Below, in pieces: positions 8,201 through 15,057 of a stretch of DNA of 33,992 nucleotides. Position numbers and translations under genes: made by a program. Under the pieces are notes generated by a model, which searched no databases, had not been told where the DNA came from, and was given only the letters and a program-made list of their open reading frames with translations. Source of the DNA: a bacterium (GTDB lineage Bacteria; Joyebacterota; Joyebacteria; Joyebacterales; Joyebacteraceae); contig JALGZD010000224.1 in assembly GCA_025782395.1 (NCBI GenBank), forward strand, positions 1 to 33,992, written 5' to 3'. Numbering within the stretch: the stretch's first letter is position 1; each line of letters starts with the position of its first letter.

Positions 8201-10080
8201 ACCTCCGAGTAGAGCGTTGTGAAGACGTCACCGTGTGCGTGGAAGAGGTGGTAGGTGACTTCCTTGTCTTCCGGGTTGTACGGCCAGCTCGAAGCCCAGA
8301 GGAAGTGCTTGCCCGACGCGTTGCCGAACGCAGGCCGAAGCACTCCGTTGCTCTCGTTGAAACGACCTTCGACCGGATAGCCCGGATCGAAGTCCGGGAA
8401 CATCTCGTCGTAGATGCCGAAAATGTACGTGTCATTCACGAACGAGTAGGAGCTCTCGGATGCCGCGATGATCCCGAGCGCTCCATGCTCGTGTCGATGG
8501 AACGCCTCGGCGAAGCACTCGCCCGAGATACCGTACATGCCGGTCATGCAGTTGATTGAGAACACATACGGCAGATCGGTGTTCGTGAGACCCGCCATAT
8601 CGGCGATGTCGTAGGCGGGGTGGCCCCAAGCGGTCTGGTTGCCATGATCACGGTGCTGAAGTATGAACGCTCCGGCATTGATGTCCGCGTTCAGCCTCGT
8701 AGCATTGCCGCCCCAATCGGTCAGGTGACTCGAATCCTCCGGGAGATAGCCGAGTCCCTCGGGACCGAAGTAGTCCTCCAGCATGTATGTATTAGGGTTC
8801 GTCGACCAGAACGTGCCGGGGGTTCCGGAGTAGATAGCGTACTCGCGAACCGGGGTCTTGCCGTGGACGTTGGCGAAATAGCCATAGAGAATCTCAGTGC
8901 ACATCTGGAACCATCGCGAGTCCTGCCAGCCGCACGCCATGATCGGGTCTTGATAGAAGCCGGGGTTCGTCGGCGGGTTGCGCTCGTAGCTGATAGCCTT
9001 CGTGACCAGGAGCTCGATATTGTCCGGCGTAGCCGTCATCCGACCCATGACTATCTCAGGTAGGTGGTCAGCGTCGATGTCGCCGTAGATGTTGTCGGAC
9101 AGACAGTAGCTGCTGTAGGTTGGTGAGGTTATGCCGGTGGTGCCTCCGTTCGACACGTAGTCGGCGAGCAGGAGAACCGCCACAGGCGGCGTGCTCCACG
9201 TTGTGTACGCGTTGTTGATCCAGTTCTCGATATCAGTGTAGGTCGAACCCGTTTCGGTCAGGGTCACCACACCGGAGTCGATGCCTTGGTGTACCCGCCA
9301 CTGCACGATCGAATCGGCCCACGCGACGTAGGTCGGGTCGTCCGGAACAATGACGACGTACTCGTACTCCTCATCGCGGCCCGTCTGGATCCCGTAGTCC
9401 ATCTCCGGCAGAGTTGAGTAGTTGACAAGGTTCGCCGCGAGAATCGGATCCCAGTAACGGCTCCGGTATCTGTCCTCACCGAAGTGACCGCTACCGCCCT
9501 CGAACGTCACGCGGACCTCGACATCAGTGTAGACGGTGAGCTCGCGCATGATGGGGTTGTACTGGAACGGCGTGATGCCGAGCGTCGTGACGTCGACGCC
9601 GCGCATCTGGTGCACGTCGGATATACGCACGAACTCCACAGGAAACGCCGCGTTCACCGAGTAGATGGACTCGTCCTTGACGTGGACAAGCGGTGAGTCA
9701 TCGTTCTCAAAGGGGATCTTCGGCGCCGGGAGAACGTCTATTCCTGTGAAGATCTGCGCTCTCGCAGAGAGGATCTCGAGACGGGGTATCGCTCCCTCGG
9801 GCAGTGCCATCAGTCGTCCCACGCCGGGAAGGTTCGGCGCACCCTCATCGTTCGGCAGCATGAGACCTGATATCAGGATCTGCTGGAATATCTCGCCGTC
9901 TACCTCGACGTCCTCGATGCTGATCTCACTCAGTCTGTACGAGATCTCAACGAATGAATCAGATAGCTGCTCGACCGCCAGGCCGTCCTGCCCCACGTTT
10001 TCCTCGAACACGATCGTCCGAGCGGGACAGACGGTAACCATCAGCACGAGCGCTGCCACAACCCACGGAGCGATTCTCAT
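5209..10080 (-). CDS. Giant secreted gingipain-like (peptidase C25) multidomain protease
   Basis: 1623 residues. Signal peptide 1-21, then a C25-type propeptide region (about 22-235). The C25 catalytic domain (about 238-630) shows the His-Cys dyad: His479 in DHGNQTAW, matching gingipain GHGSETAW, and Cys511 in SINCMTG, 32 residues later. Ig-like and carboxypeptidase-regulatory-like beta domains follow (about 640-1065), then a GATase/ThuA-like flavodoxin-fold domain (about 1070-1303, with DFIIWSSGN and GGGKLLIEGGE), another regulatory-like domain (1308-1388), a P/proprotein-convertase domain (about 1393-1517, TGDLIVEITSPEGT), and a FlgD-Ig domain (1530-1623) ending VKMVLLK. AGGAGG sits 5-6 bases before the ATG. 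Gingipains are T9SS cargo in Bacteroidetes, so export by a similar route is likely; substrate unknown. Confidence 0.9.
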   Translation of the reverse strand: MRIAPWVVAALVLMVTVCPARTIVFEENVGQDGLAVEQLSDSFVEISYRLSEISIEDVEVDGEIFQQILISGLMLPNDEGAPNLPGVGRLMALPEGAIPRLEILSARAQIFTGIDVLPAPKIPFENDDSPLVHVKDESIYSVNAAFPVEFVRISDVHQMRGVDVTTLGITPFQYNPIMRELTVYTDVEVRVTFEGGSGHFGEDRYRSRYWDPILAANLVNYSTLPEMDYGIQTGRDEEYEYVVIVPDDPTYVAWADSIVQWRVHQGIDSGVVTLTETGSTYTDIENWINNAYTTWSTPPVAVLLLADYVSNGGTTGITSPTYSSYCLSDNIYGDIDADHLPEIVMGRMTATPDNIELLVTKAISYERNPPTNPGFYQDPIMACGWQDSRWFQMCTEILYGYFANVHGKTPVREYAIYSGTPGTFWSTNPNTYMLEDYFGPEGLGYLPEDSSHLTDWGGNATRLNADINAGAFILQHRDHGNQTAWGHPAYDIADMAGLTNTDLPYVFSINCMTGMYGISGECFAEAFHRHEHGALGIIAASESSYSFVNDTYIFGIYDEMFPDFDPGYPVEGRFNESNGVLRPAFGNASGKHFLWASSWPYNPEDKEVTYHLFHAHGDVFTTLYSEVPEDLTVTHQGVLPVGATIFNVMADEGSIVALTIDGEIIGVADGTGASMDMTVIPAMVPGAMRLTVTKPNYYRYSEDVPVIYPVTYTIVPDSIPVNIMTDVTITVWDDEGYLEPDVVITIDGWGIDAVVDTTDVNGEAVLTITAPYGEDLTVLGSRISETYNCLSDVLPVTGAADFASADIEASVPSIGLYGFLAPYYEGTITGTASETDFDLYAVGCGIDAGANSGGATAVDILDTCTGTGTVHAAIGKSGFNVYLENVLVEVVYGTISGSVAENGGGVLEGAKVKGYVAGADTATVAPAFEALTIGNGTYVVEDELEIGYYDVYVMKFAYLTHTEELFIQYDVNTVDFLLDPAPSGLVRGAVFEAGTMDPLSALVKVYRADSGELYTEVFSDSLTGGRFEVTLPYFNYTFKVRAYHHIPESRGVVIDEPSENEQFYLEPTLANLLVIQDGGAKDETVKLDKAGAVLDTYDGPQDAAAQDFETDLVELGYDVIVETATTSDPATWEDYDFIIWSSGNSTSPVGVQSYRDDLEAYVAGGGKLLIEGGELSYDASSSPGYPAFAANVLHSDDWEHDSSGTSITVYDGAHPVTTFPNTLGDITVSYSGYGDQDSYIPTCDADIVMSWSNYGTLASVLVYDNTPDPASAQIVFYSFNYGAADATGRKELLENTVTYLLAQENQPEGSMSGYVFLVGESDHSGVKVTVSPGGQNAFTNVNGSYLIENLYDGTYAVAAMKEKWSTAVIDDVVISAGGHVSGVDFLLTPVTTYEYCETPELPIPDSSPAGVYDQLQFPDDATVSEVEVYLNLTHTYTGDLIVEITSPEGTTVRLHNRSGGSANDIIGWYPSELSVNGPGALDDFIGENAMGEWEIWVSDNAGADIGTLHTWCVKVTGPQQGTGVDDELDIPRSYVLGGVAPNPFNPMTAIAYGAPRASDVKLAIYNVNGRLVKTLVDGEIEAGYHNVVWYGRDKDGRSVASGVYFCRMQAEGFDAAVKMVLLK

Positions 10081-10114
10081 CGCGGCCTCCTGCGTAGCAC
10101 GGGCCTACATGCAG

Positions 10115-10151
10115 GTAGCTGGTACCTCCATCGTCGGAAAGTACCAGCTAC
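10115..10151 (-). repeat. Perfect 11-bp inverted repeat in the leader of the C25 gene
   Basis: GTAGCTGGTAC and its exact reverse complement GTACCAGCTAC are separated by 15 bases, ending 34 bases before the ATG. In RNA this would form a stable stem just upstream of the ribosome site; in DNA it could be an operator. It lacks a T tract, so a terminator is unlikely. Confidence 0.7.
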
Positions 10152-10325
10152 TCGTTAGCTTGCGGCAAGCCATAGCACTATTTGTGCAATTTTTCCAGTA
10201 GAAGTTTGATTCTCACCGTAATTGCACACTCTATGCGTTCCGGCAATCGCCACACGCCGGTCGCAGGAGAGACAGTGGAACACCGTCCCGGAGATGTATC
10301 ACTCCATCCGGACAAGACATGTGAT

Positions 10326-11123
10326 CTATCGGTCGATGAACTCGAACAGGGTGCCGGGGTTGATCCCGATCCTCGTTATCGCAAAATCGTACTTAACGGG
10401 ATCGGCCGGCGCGAACCGCCGGAAGCCCTCAGTGATCTCAAGCGCCGTCCTGATATCGGCCTGCCGTCTCTGAGTCAGCCCCAGGGCTCTTGATATTCTG
10501 TGCATGTGTGTGTCGACCGGTACAACCAGTTTCGCGGGCGACACATGCTGCCACGGACCCGGGTCTATCTCGTCCCGCCTCACCATCCACCGAAGATAGA
10601 GATGAAGTCTCTTGCACGCGCTTCCGCGCTCAGGGAGCGCAAGCAGGGTTTGTGGACGCTCACCGCTGAATCCGCTCAGTCTCGCAACGAACTTCTCCAG
10701 AGCCGGAATGACGGTTTCATCGGAGTTCCGCATTCCCTCAACAAAACACGATTCGAGCGAGCCGCACTCCCTGAGTGTTTCTCCGATTCCGATGAGCAAT
10801 CCCGACATCTCAGCCCCGGTCGTAAACCGGTGTCTGAATTCCTGCAACGACTCCTCAAACGTTGAGGGTGCTGCCTCCAGAAGAAATGCAGACGGCGAGT
10901 CACCAAGCATCTCCAGCACTCTCGAGACGCTCTTGAGGATCTGTGCTACGCGCCCATACGCCAACGATGAAGCGATCAACCCCACGACCTCTTGGTCGCA
11001 CCGCTCGGTGTACTGGAAGAGGAATTCCAGCGGGTCGGGATGAAGGAACTCCCTCCGGTTGAAACGCTCATAGAGCGCCTCGAAGCACATCCCGTCTGGT
11101 CCGGATGGCGGCTCGAGGGCCAC
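10326..11123 (-). CDS. TIGR02757/DUF2400 family protein
   Basis: The sequence matches the TIGR02757 (DUF2400) family by its characteristic blocks: LYERFNRREFLHPDPLEFLFQY near the N-terminus, then VVGLIASSLAYGRVAQI, and toward the C-terminus KRLHLYLRWMVRRD, VPVDTHMHRISRALGL and the FAPADPVKYDFAITRIGI ending. The biochemical role of this family is not established. Starts are possible at 11183 (ATG), 11153 (ATG) and 11123 (GTG). Only the GTG is preceded by a clear ribosome site (GAGGGGG, 8 bases away) and it leaves a short leader before the conserved domain, so I chose it (265 residues). It follows desulfoferrodoxin by about 100 bases on the same strand and may be co-transcribed with it. No clear terminator follows. 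Confidence 0.85.
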   Translation of the reverse strand: MALEPPSGPDGMCFEALYERFNRREFLHPDPLEFLFQYTERCDQEVVGLIASSLAYGRVAQILKSVSRVLEMLGDSPSAFLLEAAPSTFEESLQEFRHRFTTGAEMSGLLIGIGETLRECGSLESCFVEGMRNSDETVIPALEKFVARLSGFSGERPQTLLALPERGSACKRLHLYLRWMVRRDEIDPGPWQHVSPAKLVVPVDTHMHRISRALGLTQRRQADIRTALEITEGFRRFAPADPVKYDFAITRIGINPGTLFEFIDR

Positions 11124-11224
11124 GGTGTATTCCCCCTCGCGCCGCCCTCCCATCACAAGCAGGGGATCGGCGCCACTCGGCATTGGCTTCGCGCATCGGT
11201 CGAAGACCTGGACCTTCCGAAGAC

Positions 11225-11596
11225 CTAGGCTTTCCAGTGCCCGTGAACGTTGCAGTACGCGCGGACCAGCTCGACATCACTGATCGGGAACACGGCTTCG
11301 GGGGCGCCACCCGGCTTCAGGAACTCGGTGTACGTCTTCCCGCCTGAGATGACTTCGATCCACTCGATGTAGTGCTCGTCGGCCATCGGATGCGCGACTT
11401 CACCGACCTTAACCTTGATCCCACCATCGGTTTCCTCGACGACCGGCACGTGCTTCTCCTGCGCCGCGTCCGTCGTGTTCTCTTCGAGAAGCACCATCGG
11501 GTCACCGCAGCAGACCAAGGCTCCGGCCCCGGTGTGGTAGACCTCAACGATGTTGCCGCACGTCTGGCACTTGTAGACCTGGGACATCGCCGTCAT
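11225..11596 (-). CDS. dfx: Desulfoferrodoxin (2Fe superoxide reductase)
   Basis: 123 residues, the normal length for the two-domain class. The N-terminal desulforedoxin-type iron site is visible as Cys10, Cys13, Cys29 and Cys30. The catalytic superoxide reductase centre is visible as EKH (His49), His69 and His75 in [12 protein letters not shown], and Cys115/His118 in CNVHGHW, with Glu47 and Lys48 also kept. The enzyme reduces superoxide to hydrogen peroxide in the cytoplasm without producing oxygen. The frame extends further upstream, but GGAGG lies 8 bases before the ATG at 11596, after the end of rubrerythrin. It lies 34 bases downstream of rubrerythrin, which can remove the peroxide formed. 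Confidence 0.95.
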   Translation of the reverse strand: MTAMSQVYKCQTCGNIVEVYHTGAGALVCCGDPMVLLEENTTDAAQEKHVPVVEETDGGIKVKVGEVAHPMADEHYIEWIEVISGGKTYTEFLKPGGAPEAVFPISDVELVRAYCNVHGHWKA

Positions 11597-11630
11597 TGTG
11601 TTTCCCTCCTCGTTGAAGCGAAGGTGCCTG

Positions 11631-12203
11631 CTACCAGTTCTCGCCCAGGATCTCAAAATGAGACTGCGGATGCGCGCATGCAGGACAGAGCTCCGGCGCC
11701 TCCGTGCCCTCGTGGAGATAGCTACAGTTCATGCAGCGCCAGACAACCTTGTCCTTGCGCTTGAAGACACTGCCGGCCTTCATGTTCGCAACGAGATCGT
11801 TGTAGCGCTTCTCGTGCTGTTTCTCTGCGATCGCGATCGACTCGAAGACCGTTGCGATCTCACCAAAGCCCTCTTCGCGCGCGATCTTCGCAAACGACGG
11901 ATACATGTCAGTCCACTCGTAGTTCTCTCCGTCGGCTCCAGCCTGCAGATTCTCGACCGTCGTGCCGATGACGCCCGCGGGGAACGACGCCGTTATCTCG
12001 ACTGCCCCGCCTTCGAGGAACTTGAAGAGCCGCTTCGCGTGCTCGCGCTCCTGATTCGCCGTCTCCTCGAAGATCTCCGATATCTGGCGGTAGCCTTCCT
12101 TGCGCGCTTTGCTTGCGAAGTACGTGTAGCGGTTCCTTGCCTGCGACTCACCCGCGAACGCTGCGAGCAGATTGTTCTCCGTCCGGCTTCCCTTGAGCTC
12201 CAT
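11631..12203 (-). CDS. rbr: Rubrerythrin
   Basis: 190 residues, typical length. The N-terminal four-helix ferritin-like domain carries the diiron ligand motifs: Glu19 (AGESQARN), ETANQEREH around residues 47-55, ENYEW at 93-97 and EKQH at 127-130. The C-terminal rubredoxin domain has Cys157-X2-Cys160 and Cys173-X2-Cys176. The protein reduces hydrogen peroxide in the cytoplasm of anaerobes and microaerophiles. GGAGGAGG precedes the ATG at good spacing. It heads a cluster with dfx and the DUF2400 gene and is divergent from the metal importer; a palindrome overlaps its probable promoter. Confidence 0.96.
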   Translation of the reverse strand: MELKGSRTENNLLAAFAGESQARNRYTYFASKARKEGYRQISEIFEETANQEREHAKRLFKFLEGGAVEITASFPAGVIGTTVENLQAGADGENYEWTDMYPSFAKIAREEGFGEIATVFESIAIAEKQHEKRYNDLVANMKAGSVFKRKDKVVWRCMNCSYLHEGTEAPELCPACAHPQSHFEILGENW

Positions 12204-12254
12204 TTCAGTCCTCCTCCTTCTTTTCGGGGATTCCTTGTCTCGGGATGAGAACCA

Positions 12255-12283
12255 CTATTGCACATCAGGTACTTCTGATGCAA
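12255..12283 (-). promoter_or_regulatory. Probable rubrerythrin promoter with embedded palindrome
   Basis: On the minus strand TTGCAT is followed after 17 bases by CAATAG, 52 bases before the rubrerythrin ATG. The same stretch is an imperfect palindrome: TTGCATCAG, 6 bases, CTGATGTGCAA, which is symmetrical apart from a two-base insertion. A repressor bound there would cover the promoter. The regulator is not in the window. Confidence 0.5.
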
Positions 12284-12338
12284 CGGACAGGCCGTGGTTT
12301 CACGGTCTCCGAAAAGTGGGCGATTCGGAAGTTCGACC

Positions 12339-12367
12339 TTGCGCGCCGGTCGTGCGGCTCATAATCT
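12339..12367 (+). promoter_or_regulatory. Probable sigma-70-type promoter of the metal importer operon
   Basis: TTGCGC, 17 bases, TAATCT, about 60 bases before the GTG start of the first importer gene. No obvious Zur-like AT-rich palindrome was seen next to it. Confidence 0.45.
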
Positions 12368-12430
12368 CGATGGACGAGGACTCGCTTCGGAGGCCTGACT
12401 GCTGAGTAGGATGCGCCGGAGGAGACAGGC

Positions 12431-13330
12431 GTGAAGAACCGTGGAGTTCGTTTCAGGCAGGGCAGGATTCACAGTCTACTGGGCTTTCGCGTCGCCGGCT
12501 TTGCGCTCGCCGCGGTCCTGCTCGCTGCCGTCTCGATCTCTTTCTCTCCCCTGCCGTGCAGAGCCGATCCGCCGGTTGTGAATGTGCTCGTCAGTATCGT
12601 GCCTCAGGCGTTCTTCGTCGACCGCATCGGCGGCAAGAAAGTAAGCACATCAGTTCTCATACCGGCGGGTCGCTCTCCCCACACATTCGAGACCACCCCG
12701 ACTCAGATGATCCTGACCGCGACAGCCGATGTCTATTTTACCATCGGGCTCCCCTTCGAGCAGAACATCCTCCCCAAAATCCTGGACATAAGCCCCGACA
12801 TGACGGTCGTCTCCACGCAAGCGATCGAAGATGGGCTGGGCCCCGAGTTCGACCCTCACACGTGGATGAACCCAAGACTCGCGCTCGCCCAAGCCCACAC
12901 CATCTGCGACGCGCTCGTCAAGATCGACGCTCAAGGCGCCCGTGCATACCGGGCCAACATGGACTCGTTGAGAACGGACCTTCTTGAACTCGACGAGGAA
13001 CTCTCAGAGATACTGGCGCCATGCCGCGGAGGCAGCTTTTTCGTGTTTCATCCAGCCTTCGGCCACTTCGCCGATGCGTACGGACTCGAACAGATCGCCA
13101 TTGAATCCGAAGGAAAGGAGCCGACCGCGCGGGATCTCGCAGAGCTTATTGAGTCGGCGTCATCGAGAGAAGTCCGTGTTATCTTTGTTCAGCCACAGCA
13201 CGCGGCCAGGAGCGCGGAAACGCTTGCGGATGAGATAAACGCAGCCGTCGTCGCTCTCGATCCTCTCGCATACGACTACCTGGGAAATCTGAGGGAAATA
13301 GCCATGGCAATAGAGGAGTCTGCACGATGA
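12431..13330 (+). CDS. znuA: Zinc/manganese ABC transporter substrate-binding protein (ZnuA-like)
   Basis: 299-residue cluster A-I (ZnuA/TroA-type) metal-binding protein. Residues 1-45 form a long signal peptide. The metal ligands are visible as His84 (RSPHTFE), His143 (DPHTWMNP), His207 (FHPAFGHF) and a carboxylate at Asp277 (LDPLA). The His-rich loop of many zinc-specific ZnuA proteins is absent, so zinc and manganese cannot be told apart. The start is GTG with GGAGGAG 6-7 bases upstream. The stop overlaps the ATG of the ATPase gene (ATGA), which shows tight translational coupling. The protein would act in the periplasm, handing metal to the permease encoded two genes downstream. Confidence 0.92.
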   Translation: MKNRGVRFRQGRIHSLLGFRVAGFALAAVLLAAVSISFSPLPCRADPPVVNVLVSIVPQAFFVDRIGGKKVSTSVLIPAGRSPHTFETTPTQMILTATADVYFTIGLPFEQNILPKILDISPDMTVVSTQAIEDGLGPEFDPHTWMNPRLALAQAHTICDALVKIDAQGARAYRANMDSLRTDLLELDEELSEILAPCRGGSFFVFHPAFGHFADAYGLEQIAIESEGKEPTARDLAELIESASSREVRVIFVQPQHAARSAETLADEINAAVVALDPLAYDYLGNLREIAMAIEESAR

Positions 13331-14109
13331 GCGGGAAGCGGACCGAGGGCAGAACCACGATCATCGAGATGAAAGGGGTCGCGTTCTCATACGATGGGCA
13401 CGATGTTCTGAGCAACGTGAACTTCACCCTTTCGGACCGTGAGTTCGCCGGAATGGTCGGACCCAACGGCGGCGGCAAGACCACACTTCTGAAGCTCATG
13501 CTTGGGCTCCTGGCCCCTACCGCCGGCACTATCACCATGCTCGGATCGAGCCCCGTCGATGCAAGACCGCGCATCGGCTACATGCCCCAGCACGCACAGA
13601 TAGACCCGAGTTTCCCCGCCCCCGTTCTGGATATCGTCATGACCGGGCGGCTTTCAGGAGGCCGAGTCAGACGGTATTCATCCGAGGACAGGGAGCGAGC
13701 CGAGATCGCCCTGTCGGAGGTCGGGCTGTCCGACAGACGAGCGAGTATGTTCTCTTCGCTTTCGGGAGGTCTGCGCCAGCGAACTCTGATCGCCCGCGCG
13801 CTCGTCTCCGACCCGGAGCTCCTTCTTCTCGACGAGCCGACCGCCAACCTCGATGTGAGGATGGAGACACAACTTCACGAACTTCTTCGAAAGCTCAATG
13901 AACGGATGGCCATTGTGCTCGTGTCTCATGACGTCGGGTTCGTGTCCGAATACGCGACCAGGGTAATCTGCGTAAAGGAGACAGTCGTACTCCACCCGAC
14001 TTCAGAGCTCTCCGGTGATACTTTGAGAGAGATGTACGGAGAGAAAATCAGGATAGTCCGACACGACCACGACGAAGACGGACGCGTAACGGGAGATTAC
14101 CGTGGGTGA
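13327..14109 (+). CDS. znuC: Metal ABC transporter ATP-binding protein (ZnuC-like)
   Basis: 260-residue ABC ATPase. Walker A is GPNGGGKTT (residues 45-53), the Q-loop Gln is at 88 (MPQHA), the signature LSGG is at 145-148, Walker B ends in LLLLDEP (Asp169, Glu170), and the H-loop His is at 201 (VSHD). It energises uptake of the metal carried by the binding protein encoded just upstream. It shares four bases with that gene and overlaps the permease gene by eight bases, so the three genes form a single operon. Confidence 0.94.
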   Translation: MSGKRTEGRTTIIEMKGVAFSYDGHDVLSNVNFTLSDREFAGMVGPNGGGKTTLLKLMLGLLAPTAGTITMLGSSPVDARPRIGYMPQHAQIDPSFPAPVLDIVMTGRLSGGRVRRYSSEDRERAEIALSEVGLSDRRASMFSSLSGGLRQRTLIARALVSDPELLLLDEPTANLDVRMETQLHELLRKLNERMAIVLVSHDVGFVSEYATRVICVKETVVLHPTSELSGDTLREMYGEKIRIVRHDHDEDGRVTGDYRG

Positions 14110-14974
14110 GTTCATGCGTGCGGTCGCCGAGCATACCTTCATGCGCAACGCCCTCCTGTCGGGTCTCCTTGCGAGCGCAGCCTGCGGCGTTGTCGGCACC
14201 CTCGTTGTGGTTCGCCGCATCGCCTTCATTGCGGGAGGCATCGCGCACTGTGTGCTCGGCGGCATCGGGGCCGCCATCTACATGCAGACAGTGCACGGCT
14301 GGAAGTGGCTCGACCCCCTCTACGGAGCTCTTCTCTCCGCCCTCCTTGCGGCGGTCGTCATAGGCATGATCAGCGTCAAGGCCAAAGAACGTACCGACAC
14401 TGTCATCGGAGCCGTGTGGGCGATCGGGATGGCGACCGGCATCCTCTTCCTCGCCCGCACTCCCGGCTATGGCGGCGATCTCGTCGGCTATCTCTTCGGG
14501 AATATCCTCATGGTCAGGACGAGCGATCTTTGGTTGCTCGGAATCCTCGACCTGGTGGTTCTCGTTTCAGTGTTGGTCTACTACGACCAGCTGATGGCTG
14601 TGGCGTTCGATGAGGAGTACGCGCGCACGCGCGGAATCCCGGTTGATCTCTTTTTCATCGGCCTTCTGCTTCTGACGGCAGTGACCATCGTTCTGCTCGT
14701 CACCGCTGTCGGAATCGTGATGATGATCGCGCTTCTCACAATCCCGGCTGCCATCGCCGGCCGATTCGCTACGAAGCTCTCACACATGATGATCTGGGGT
14801 GCGATTCTCACCGTCGTGTTCACAACCACGGGGCTCGCGCTGAGCTACTCGCCGGGGCTCCCGGCCGGCGCCACCGTCATCATTCTGTCGGGAGTCGCGT
14901 ATCTCCTCGTCGTCCTCGCCACTACGCCGGGAGGCAGATTGCGCTTCCTGCCGGCACAACGCCACGACTCCTGA
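14102..14974 (+). CDS. znuB: Metal ABC transporter permease (ZnuB-like)
   Basis: 290-residue integral membrane protein of the ABC-3 family, with about eight hydrophobic segments. It has the family features FMRNALLSGLLAS at the N-terminus, IAHCVLGGIG near residue 55, and AFDEEYARTRGIP near 172, which is the cytoplasmic segment that contacts the ATPase. The start is a GTG inside the end of the ATPase gene, with GGGAGA five bases upstream; the ATG four codons later is a possible alternative. A strong terminator follows nine bases after the stop. Confidence 0.93.
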   Translation: MGEFMRAVAEHTFMRNALLSGLLASAACGVVGTLVVVRRIAFIAGGIAHCVLGGIGAAIYMQTVHGWKWLDPLYGALLSALLAAVVIGMISVKAKERTDTVIGAVWAIGMATGILFLARTPGYGGDLVGYLFGNILMVRTSDLWLLGILDLVVLVSVLVYYDQLMAVAFDEEYARTRGIPVDLFFIGLLLLTAVTIVLLVTAVGIVMMIALLTIPAAIAGRFATKLSHMMIWGAILTVVFTTTGLALSYSPGLPAGATVIILSGVAYLLVVLATTPGGRLRFLPAQRHDS

Positions 14975-14982
14975 AACAGAAA

Positions 14983-15020
14983 CGCCCCGCCCGGCATCAG
15001 CCAGGCGGGGCGCCTTCTTT
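14983..15020. terminator. Bidirectional terminator between convergent genes
   Basis: A nine-pair stem (CGCCCCGCC / GGCGGGGCG) with an inner GGC/GCC extension is followed by CTTCTTT on the + strand and by TTTCTGTTTC on the minus strand. It can end both the metal importer operon and the convergent gene that stops at 15058. Confidence 0.88.
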
Positions 15021-15057
15021 GCCAGTGCTACTGATGCACTGGATTCTTCACACCAGA

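Noticed and set aside
11597-11656. N-terminal extension of desulfoferrodoxin
   Set aside because: It would overlap rubrerythrin, and the ATG at 11596 gives family-standard residue numbering and has the ribosome site.
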